From NCBI RefSeq assembly GCF_030580935.1, contig NZ_JAUQOM010000001.1:558001-622000 (forward strand): DNA of 64,000 nucleotides, given 5' to 3'. Origin of the DNA: Sphingobium cyanobacteriorum (GTDB lineage: Bacteria; Pseudomonadota; Alphaproteobacteria; Sphingomonadales; Sphingomonadaceae). The notes beneath the pieces are model-generated. The model was not told where the DNA came from and ran no database searches. It worked only from the letters and a program-made list of their open reading frames with translations. A program made the position numbers and the translations under genes. Positions 56,957 to 64,000 of the stretch are shown piece after piece; position 1 is the first letter of the stretch, and the number at the start of each line of letters is the position of its first letter.

Positions 56957-58342
56957 ATGCTGCCTGTCGTTTCCCCGCCCAACCGCCGCTTCCATGGCGT
57001 CCGTTCGGGCCTGCGCACCCTGCTTCTCTCGTCGGCTCTGCTGGGCGCGGGGCTCCAGCCCGCCCTTGCCCAGAGCGTGGATGACGATGGCGGCGTCGGC
57101 GCGCAGCCGCTCAACCTGCCCAAGGATCTTACCGTCTTTGGCAAGAGCGACCCCAATGTCCGCAAGGCGACCGCGATCGTCAACGGCCGCATCATCACCG
57201 GCACCGATGTCGATCAGCGGCTGGCGCTCATCATCACCGCCAATGGCGGCAAGGTGGAAGAGGCAGAGAAAGAGCGGCTGCGCGTCCAGGTGCTGCGCAA
57301 CCTGATCGACGAAACGCTCCAGATTCAGGAAGCCGCCGCCAACGACATCAAGGTCGATCCGGCCGAAGTGCAGCAAAGCTATGAGCGGGTGGCCGCCAAT
57401 TTCCGCCAGTCGCCCGCCCAGTTCGACGCCTATCTGCGCGAAAAGGGCAGCTCGGCCGCCAGCATCAAGCGCCAGATCGAGGGCGAACTGGCCTGGAGCC
57501 GGCTGCAACGCCGCAACATCCAGCCCTTCGTCAACGTGTCGGAGGAGGAGGTCAAGGCAGTGGTCGAGCGGCTGAATGCCGCCAAGGGCAGCGACGAGGT
57601 GCGCATCGGCGAAATCTACCTGTCGGCGACCCCGGAAAATCACGACCAGATCGCCGCCAATGCGCGCAACATCATTCAGCAAATCCAGCAGGGCGGCAGC
57701 TTCCAGGCCTATGCCCGGCAGTTTTCCGAAGCCTCCACCGCCGTGGTCGGCGGCGACCTGGGCTGGGTCCGCCCCACCCAGTTGCCGCCCGAACTGGCGC
57801 AGGCCGCAGCGGAAATGCAGGTCGGCCAGATTGCCGGCCCGATCGATGTCGCCGGTGGCATGTCGCTGATCTACGTGATGGACAAGCGCAAGGTCTTGAC
57901 CGCTGACCCGCGCGATTCGCTGCTCAGCCTGAAACAATTGTCGGTCCTGTTCCCGCAGGGCACGACCAAGGAGGTAGCCAGCGCCAAGGCGGCGGCGTTC
58001 GCCGAAGCGATCAAGGGCATCAAGGGGTGCGGCCAGGCCAATGAAGTGGGCGCGAAGATCGGCGCCGACGTGGTCGACAATGACAATGTCAAGGTCCGCG
58101 ATCTGCCGCCGCAGTTGCAGGACATATTGATGAACCTGCAAGTGGGCCAGACCACCCCGCCTTTCGGTTCGATCAACGATGGCGTCCGCGTGCTTGTGGT
58201 GTGCGGTCGCGACGATCCGGCGTCGGCCAATGCGCCCAATGCGGAACAGATCATGGCGCAACTGGAAGAGGAACGGGTCAACAAGCGCGCGCGCATCTAT
58301 CTGCGCGACCTTCGCCGCGATGCCGTCATCGAATATAACTGA
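56957..58342 (+). CDS. surA: Periplasmic chaperone SurA (peptidylprolyl isomerase)
   Basis: Chaperone for outer-membrane proteins. It is 461 aa from ATG 56957, with a signal peptide ending near QPALA-QS, a SurA N-terminal domain (RKATAIVNGRIITGTDVDQR, VLRNLIDETLQIQEAA) and a parvulin domain (RIGEIYLSATPENHDQIAAN, GGSFQAYARQFSEAS, VVGGDLGWVRPTQLPPEL). It overlaps pdxA by 23 bp and lies just after lptD, its main client gene. Confidence 0.93.
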   Translation: MLPVVSPPNRRFHGVRSGLRTLLLSSALLGAGLQPALAQSVDDDGGVGAQPLNLPKDLTVFGKSDPNVRKATAIVNGRIITGTDVDQRLALIITANGGKVEEAEKERLRVQVLRNLIDETLQIQEAAANDIKVDPAEVQQSYERVAANFRQSPAQFDAYLREKGSSAASIKRQIEGELAWSRLQRRNIQPFVNVSEEEVKAVVERLNAAKGSDEVRIGEIYLSATPENHDQIAANARNIIQQIQQGGSFQAYARQFSEASTAVVGGDLGWVRPTQLPPELAQAAAEMQVGQIAGPIDVAGGMSLIYVMDKRKVLTADPRDSLLSLKQLSVLFPQGTTKEVASAKAAAFAEAIKGIKGCGQANEVGAKIGADVVDNDNVKVRDLPPQLQDILMNLQVGQTTPPFGSINDGVRVLVVCGRDDPASANAPNAEQIMAQLEEERVNKRARIYLRDLRRDAVIEYN

Positions 58343-59333
58343 GCGCGCGCCTTTCGCCGTCTCGCTCGGTGATCCGGCGGGCATAGGGCCGGAAATCGTC
58401 GCCAAAAGCTGGGTGATGCGGGATGCGCGCGGCCTGCCGCCCTTCTTTGCGGTGGGCGACATCGCCTCGCTCCGCGCGGTCTGGCTCGGCCCGATTGCGC
58501 CGATCGGCGCGCCGGAGGAAGCCGCCAAAATATTCGACACCGCCCTCCCCTGCCTCCAGGTCGCGCAGGCGGGTGAAATCGTGCCGGGCACCCCCGACAT
58601 CGACGGCGCGCGCACCGCATTCCAGGCGCTGGAAGTCGCGGTCGGCCTGGCCCGATCGGGATCGGCCGCCGGTGTCGTGACCGCGCCCGTGGGCAAGGAA
58701 CAGCTTTACGGCGTCGGCTTCACCCATCCGGGCCAGACCGAGTTCATCGCCGAACGATGCGGCGTTGCCCCCCATAATGCCGTGATGATGCTGGCCGGGC
58801 CGTCGCTGAAAGTCGTGCCGATCACCATCCATATTCCGCTGGCCCAGGTGCCCGCCGCGCTCACCATCGACCTGATTCGCGCCCGCGCCATCACCACGGC
58901 CAAGGGGTTGCAGCGCAATTTCGGCATCGCGCGCCCGCGTCTGGCCGTCGCTGGCCTGAACCCCCATGCCGGCGAAAATGGCGCGCTGGGCCGGGAGGAG
59001 ATCGACGTGATCCGCCCCGCCATCGATCTGCTGCGACAGGACGGCCTCGACATTGTCGGTCCGCTCGCCGCCGACGGCATGTTCCACGCCCGTGCGCGCG
59101 AAACCTATGACGCGGCGCTGTGCATGTATCATGACCAGGCGCTGATCCCGATCAAGACGCTGAATTTCGATGAAGGCGTCAACATCACGCTGGGCCTGCC
59201 GATCGTCCGCACATCGCCCGACCATGGCACCGCCTTTGGCATTGCCGGCAAGGACAGCGCCAATCCCGGCGCGATGATGGCCGCGCTCCGCATGGCCGCC
59301 GAAGCCGCGCGGGCGCGCATCGCCCATGGCTGA
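58320..59333 (+). CDS. pdxA: 4-hydroxythreonine-4-phosphate dehydrogenase
   Basis: Oxidises 4-phosphohydroxy-L-threonine in pyridoxal phosphate synthesis. It is 337 aa. The start is ATG 58320, inside the end of surA, giving [20 protein letters not shown]; the longer frame is the reverse-phase overlap. [15 protein letters not shown], the metal site [10 protein letters not shown] and [20 protein letters not shown] are family hallmarks. The stop overlaps rsmA by 8 bp. Confidence 0.95.
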   Translation: MPSSNITERAPFAVSLGDPAGIGPEIVAKSWVMRDARGLPPFFAVGDIASLRAVWLGPIAPIGAPEEAAKIFDTALPCLQVAQAGEIVPGTPDIDGARTAFQALEVAVGLARSGSAAGVVTAPVGKEQLYGVGFTHPGQTEFIAERCGVAPHNAVMMLAGPSLKVVPITIHIPLAQVPAALTIDLIRARAITTAKGLQRNFGIARPRLAVAGLNPHAGENGALGREEIDVIRPAIDLLRQDGLDIVGPLAADGMFHARARETYDAALCMYHDQALIPIKTLNFDEGVNITLGLPIVRTSPDHGTAFGIAGKDSANPGAMMAALRMAAEAARARIAHG

Positions 59334-60162
59334 GGGCCGTCCGGCGCTGCCCCCCCTGCGCGACGTGATCGCGCGCCACGGCCTTGCCGCCAGCAAGGCG
59401 CTGGGGCAGAATTTCCTGCTCGACGAGCAGTTGCTCGACCGCATCGCCGCCATCCCCGGCCCGCTCAGGGACGCGCCCGCGTTCGAGGTCGGCCCCGGTC
59501 CCGGCGGCCTGACCCGCGCGATCCTGCGCGCCGGGGCGCGGCTCGTCGCGGTCGAGCGCGACCGGCGCTGCCTGCCGGCGCTGGCCGAACTGGAGGAGGC
59601 ATTTCCCGGCCAGTTGCGCACCCTGTCCGGCGACGCGATGGAAATAGACGCGCGCGCAGAAGCGGGCGAGGGCGCGCATATCATCGCCAACCTGCCCTAT
59701 AATGTCGGCACCCCGCTGCTGGTGGGCTGGCTGTCGGCCGACTGGTCGCCCCTGCCCTGGTGGCGGAGCCTGACGCTGATGTTCCAGATGGAAGTCGCCG
59801 AACGCATCGTCGCCCAGCCGGGCACCGACCATTATGGCCGGCTCGCCATCCTGTCCCAATGGCGCAGCGACGCACGGATCGCGATGAAGGTCCATCGCAG
59901 CGCCTTCACCCCCCCGCCCAAGGTGATGTCGGCGGTGGTCCACATCACCCCGAAACCGGCGCCCGACGGGGTGCAGCTCAAATATCTCGAACGCCTGACC
60001 GCCGCCGCCTTCGGCCAGCGCCGCAAGATGCTGCGCCAGAGCCTCAAGGGGCTGCCCGGCGCGCTCGAAGCGCTCGACCAGATCGGCATCGACCCGCAAC
60101 GCCGCGCCGAAACCGTGAGCGTCGCGGAATTTGTCGATGTCGCGCGTATCTTGAGCCGGTGA
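59326..60162 (+). CDS. rsmA: 16S rRNA dimethyladenosine transferase
   Basis: Dimethylates two adjacent adenines near the 3' end of 16S rRNA (KsgA). It is 278 aa with the motifs [16 protein letters not shown], the SAM-binding [15 protein letters not shown], and the catalytic [11 protein letters not shown]. The C-terminal domain contains [15 protein letters not shown]. Overlaps pdxA and ends the lptD-surA-pdxA-rsmA operon. Confidence 0.97.
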   Translation: MAEGRPALPPLRDVIARHGLAASKALGQNFLLDEQLLDRIAAIPGPLRDAPAFEVGPGPGGLTRAILRAGARLVAVERDRRCLPALAELEEAFPGQLRTLSGDAMEIDARAEAGEGAHIIANLPYNVGTPLLVGWLSADWSPLPWWRSLTLMFQMEVAERIVAQPGTDHYGRLAILSQWRSDARIAMKVHRSAFTPPPKVMSAVVHITPKPAPDGVQLKYLERLTAAAFGQRRKMLRQSLKGLPGALEALDQIGIDPQRRAETVSVAEFVDVARILSR

Positions 60163-60334
60163 AGGCCCTGCACGCCCGATCCTCCCCCGGAAGGAGAGGG
60201 GAACCGCGCCCGAAGGACGTGGCGGAGGGGTGTCGCGCTATCATCGACAGGGCAACAGCCTTGCCTCAGGGCTATGTCCTGTTCGATGCAGATATGCGTC
60301 TCCATCACACGCCCCTTTCAGGGAAAGATTTTAC

Positions 60335-60907
60335 ATGGAAGCGCGCTGGCCCATGCCCCGCCTGATCCTGTTCAACAAACCCTATGATATGCTGTCCCAG
60401 TTCACCGACCGGGGCACGGACAGTCCGCGCGCGACCCTGTCCGACTGTATCGCCGTGCCCGGCGTCTATCCTGCCGGGCGACTCGACCGCGACAGCGAAG
60501 GGCTGCTGCTGCTGACCGACGATGGCCGGCTCCAGTCCCGCATCGCCGACCCCAAATATAAGCTGCCGAAAACCTATCTGGTGCAGGTGGAGGGCGATAT
60601 CGGCGACGATGCGCTGGCCGCGCTACGGCAAGGCGTGGCGTTGAAAGACGGCCTGACCCGCCCGGCCGAAGCCGACCGCATCGCCGATCCCGGCCTCTGG
60701 CCACGCACCCCGCCGATCCGCGTGCGCAAGAGCGTGCCCGATAGCTGGATCCGGCTGACCATCCGCGAAGGGCGCAACCGGCAGGTTCGCCGCATGACGG
60801 CCGCGATCAACCACCCCACCTTGCGCCTCGTCCGCTGGCGCATCGGCGACTGGACAGTGGACGGCATCGCACCGGGCGAATGGCGCGAGCAGCGGATCGA
60901 AATTTGA
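60335..60907 (+). CDS. 23S rRNA pseudouridine synthase RluE-type
   Basis: A 190-aa RsuA/RluB/E-type synthase lacking an S4 domain. [20 protein letters not shown] opens the fold, and the active-site segment is [17 protein letters not shown], with the catalytic Asp in [26 protein letters not shown] holds the conserved Arg-rich end. ATG 60335, with GGGAAAG upstream, is used; ATG 60353 is also possible. Length and lack of S4 fit RluE. Isolated gene after rsmA. Confidence 0.88.
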   Translation: MEARWPMPRLILFNKPYDMLSQFTDRGTDSPRATLSDCIAVPGVYPAGRLDRDSEGLLLLTDDGRLQSRIADPKYKLPKTYLVQVEGDIGDDALAALRQGVALKDGLTRPAEADRIADPGLWPRTPPIRVRKSVPDSWIRLTIREGRNRQVRRMTAAINHPTLRLVRWRIGDWTVDGIAPGEWREQRIEI

Positions 60908-61009
60908 CGACACCAGATTGATTCGCTCGGCCCTTGCGCGCGCAGCGAAGCAAGGACGGCGTGGGGCAATCCCACGTCATCCCGCCCTAACAAGCGCGGC
61001 AGCCCCGCA

Positions 61010-61531
61010 TCATGGCGTCTGGGTCGGCGCGGCCTTGGGCGCGGGCACCACAGTCTTGTCCGTCATGGCAACGGCCGGCGGCCCCTTCTGGATCGCGGCG
61101 GCCAATCGTCCCACCGGCGCGCACTCGCTCTTGCACAGGGCCTGGGCCTGGGCCAGCACGTCCTTCGCCCTGGCGATCGCGCCCTTTTCCACCATCGCCT
61201 CACCCTGGCCCGCCAGCGCGACGACATCGGTGGGATCGAGCAGCAACGCTTCCTTGTAGAGGCGGATCGCCTTGCCCTGAAGCCCCTGCGCCCGCGCGAC
61301 CTCGGCCAGTGCGACATAGGCGGCGCGGTTGCGCGGATCGATTGCCAGCGCGCTTTCCAGCGCGTCGGTCGCGCCGTCCAGATTGCCGGCCTTGCGCGCG
61401 GCCTCACCGGCCTTCTGCCATTCCACCGATTGCGGGCTGATCTGGCTGTCGGGCTTCTGGCTCAGGCCCACGCTCGACACGGTGGTCAGGACGATGGCAA
61501 GGGCGATCGAGGCAGGGGTGAAACGCATCAT
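61010..61531 (-). CDS. Periplasmic TPR-repeat protein
   Basis: A 173-aa protein with an N-terminal signal or anchor ([20 protein letters not shown]) and tandem TPR units ([20 protein letters not shown], then [20 protein letters not shown], then [20 protein letters not shown]). A TPR scaffold without catalytic motif; the role is unknown. ATG 61531 follows GGAG. The frame extends 22 codons upstream without similarity. Lies head-to-tail after the RsmB-type gene on the minus strand, with a 74-bp gap. Confidence 0.8.
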   Translation of the reverse strand: MMRFTPASIALAIVLTTVSSVGLSQKPDSQISPQSVEWQKAGEAARKAGNLDGATDALESALAIDPRNRAAYVALAEVARAQGLQGKAIRLYKEALLLDPTDVVALAGQGEAMVEKGAIARAKDVLAQAQALCKSECAPVGRLAAAIQKGPPAVAMTDKTVVPAPKAAPTQTP

Positions 61532-61605
61532 TGTCTCCAGCCATGTTTCAGGCGCTGATTCCTGCCGATCTTCGCGCGTTTGCACCCGCTTGTCCATAAG
61601 CGCGA

Positions 61606-62784
61606 TCAGGATGCCGTCCGGCGCAGCCGCGCGAAGAAGAAACCGTCGGTGCCGTCATGCCCCGGCGTCAACAGCCAGCCCGGCCCATGCGGCCGGCCCA
61701 GCGGCAGGTCGAGCGGCTCCACCGCCCAGCCGGCGTTGCGGGTCAGAAATGCGTCCACCTGATCGCGGCCCTCCCGGTCGGTCAATGCACAGATGGCATA
61801 GACCAGCGCGCCGCCCGGCGCCAGCAGCGGCGCTGCGAAATCGAGGATGCGGGCCTGTTCGGCGACCAGCCGGTCGAGCCGCGCCGGCGTCAGCCGCCAG
61901 CGCGCTTCCGGGTTGCGCCGCCAGGTGCCAGTGCCCGAACAGGGCGCGTCGACCAGCACGATATCGGCCTGACCGTTCAGGCTTTCCAGCCCCCGCGCCT
62001 CATGGCTCTGGTCCAGCAGCAGCGTTTCGATGAAGGTCGCCCCCGCCCGCTGCGCGCGTGGCCCCAGCCGCGCAAGGCGCGACCGGATCGTGTCGGCGGC
62101 GATCAGCATCCCCTTGCCCGCCATCGCGGCGGCGAGCGCCAGCGTCTTGCCCCCCGCCCCGGCACACAGGTCCACCACGGTCATGCCCGGCTGCGCGGCG
62201 CAGGCCTGCACGATCAACTGGCTGCCAGCGTCCTGCACCTCGACCAGCCCCTGTTTCCAGGCCGGGTTCTGCTCGATCGGAAAGCCTTCGGGCAGGCGGC
62301 GCGCGGCCGACAGGCCGGGCACCGGATCGGCGTCGGGCAACAGCGCCGTCAGATCGGCGGGCACGCCTTTCAGCGCATTGACCCGCAGGTCGACCGGCGC
62401 GCGACCCAGCAGCGCGTCCTGCTCGACCGGCGCGGCCAGCAGCGGGATCAGCCAGCCCGGCACCGCGCCCGGCGGCGCACCCGGTTCACCGGGCGCGATC
62501 GGCACGGGCGCATGGGGGCCGCCATCGAACAGCGCCGCGATTTCGGGCAAGTCGCGCGCCAGCCCGACCATCGCCGCCCGGCCATCCTCCGGCCGTTCGG
62601 CGGCGCGGCGGATGGCGCGATAGACATGGTCGCGCACCGCCCGCCGGTCCCGCGATCCGGCATAGCGGCGGTCCTTGAAATAGCGGGCGATCAGCGTATC
62701 GGCGGCCGGGCCGCCGTCACGCGCCGAAGCGATGATGGCGTCGAGCAATTCGATCGCCGCCTGGATGCGAGCCTGTGGTGTCAT
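61606..62784 (-). CDS. RsmB/NSUN-family RNA cytosine-5 methyltransferase
   Basis: A 392-aa RNA m5C methyltransferase. N-terminal NusB-like helical region (about residues 1-110), then the SAM fold [20 protein letters not shown] and the catalytic motif [18 protein letters not shown] with the thiol for cytosine attack; a second conserved cysteine is in VYAICAL. Homologous to RsmB, which modifies 16S rRNA C967; the exact target here is not proven. Upstream of the TPR gene. Confidence 0.9.
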   Translation of the reverse strand: MTPQARIQAAIELLDAIIASARDGGPAADTLIARYFKDRRYAGSRDRRAVRDHVYRAIRRAAERPEDGRAAMVGLARDLPEIAALFDGGPHAPVPIAPGEPGAPPGAVPGWLIPLLAAPVEQDALLGRAPVDLRVNALKGVPADLTALLPDADPVPGLSAARRLPEGFPIEQNPAWKQGLVEVQDAGSQLIVQACAAQPGMTVVDLCAGAGGKTLALAAAMAGKGMLIAADTIRSRLARLGPRAQRAGATFIETLLLDQSHEARGLESLNGQADIVLVDAPCSGTGTWRRNPEARWRLTPARLDRLVAEQARILDFAAPLLAPGGALVYAICALTDREGRDQVDAFLTRNAGWAVEPLDLPLGRPHGPGWLLTPGHDGTDGFFFARLRRTAS

Positions 62785-62823
62785 TACGGTTGCGCACCCT
62801 GTTCCGGGCGCATTACGAACAGG

Positions 62824-64000
<1,177 letters not shown>

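Overview
This window is a stretch of a GC-rich (roughly 65% G+C) alphaproteobacterial chromosome, most likely from the Sphingomonadaceae (Sphingobium/Sphingomonas-like). I infer this from the F1 ATP synthase operon without the Fo genes, a very short epsilon subunit, the panB-yfgM-bamB-der and lptD-surA-pdxA-rsmA gene orders, the L10-leader/rplJL locus, the large TonB receptor, and palindromic intergenic elements typical of sphingomonads. No phage, integrase, transposase or CRISPR array was seen. Most genes are chromosomal housekeeping or single accessory genes. Exact start codons were moved from the longest possible frame to the best ribosome-binding site or family start where this was clear.

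Layout. 1-5.4 kb: the 3' end of an unknown gene, then atpH-A-G-D-C, closed by a strong terminator. 5.4-9.6 kb: an envelope-glycosylation-like trio (a multi-pass membrane protein, a GtrB/ArnC-type GT2 enzyme, and a PTPS-related membrane protein). 9.5-14.3 kb: a lone CpaF/TadA ATPase, an exported methyltransferase-fold protein, an EamA transporter broken by one in-frame stop, OsmC and a small serine hydrolase. 14.4-17.2 kb: a YezD/OscA-like small protein followed by a TonB receptor, possibly for a sulfur compound. 17.3-22.6 kb: panB, yfgM-like, bamB, der, a TusA-like protein and an Hpt protein. 22.6-26.6 kb: a luciferase-like monooxygenase, an AT3 acyltransferase and a HerA-type ATPase. 26.7-31.4 kb: an enoyl-CoA hydratase, a BASS transporter, and a Rieske oxygenase translationally coupled to a phytoene-desaturase-like flavoprotein.

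31.6-38.2 kb: an operon of response regulator, sensor kinase and secreted protein; a TauE/SafE permease; alanine dehydrogenase divergent from its Lrp-type regulator with a long palindromic operator; and a secreted cyclophilin. 38.3 kb: tRNA-Ser(GGA). 38.5-44.7 kb: a LysE exporter, L10 leader with rplJ-rplL, a phosphate-type porin preceded by Pho-box-like repeats, an orphan solute-binding lipoprotein, and a DUF4112 protein. 44.7-52.5 kb: RNase T2, nadC, a DUF2520 protein, CoA-transferase subunits with a divergent LysR regulator, a glutathione transferase, a second TauE/SafE permease and ndk. 52.5-64 kb: holC-pepA divergent from lptD-surA-pdxA-rsmA, a RluE-type pseudouridine synthase, a TPR protein, an RsmB-type RNA methyltransferase and the 3' part of guaB.

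The clearest items for follow-up are the nonsense-interrupted EamA gene, the 48-bp palindrome at the ald/lrp junction, the 11-bp-phased Pho-like repeats before the porin, the YezD-TonB receptor pair, the Rieske-flavoprotein pair with its palindrome, and the exported methyltransferase-fold protein. I found no self-contained defence island or clearly unprecedented multi-gene system.
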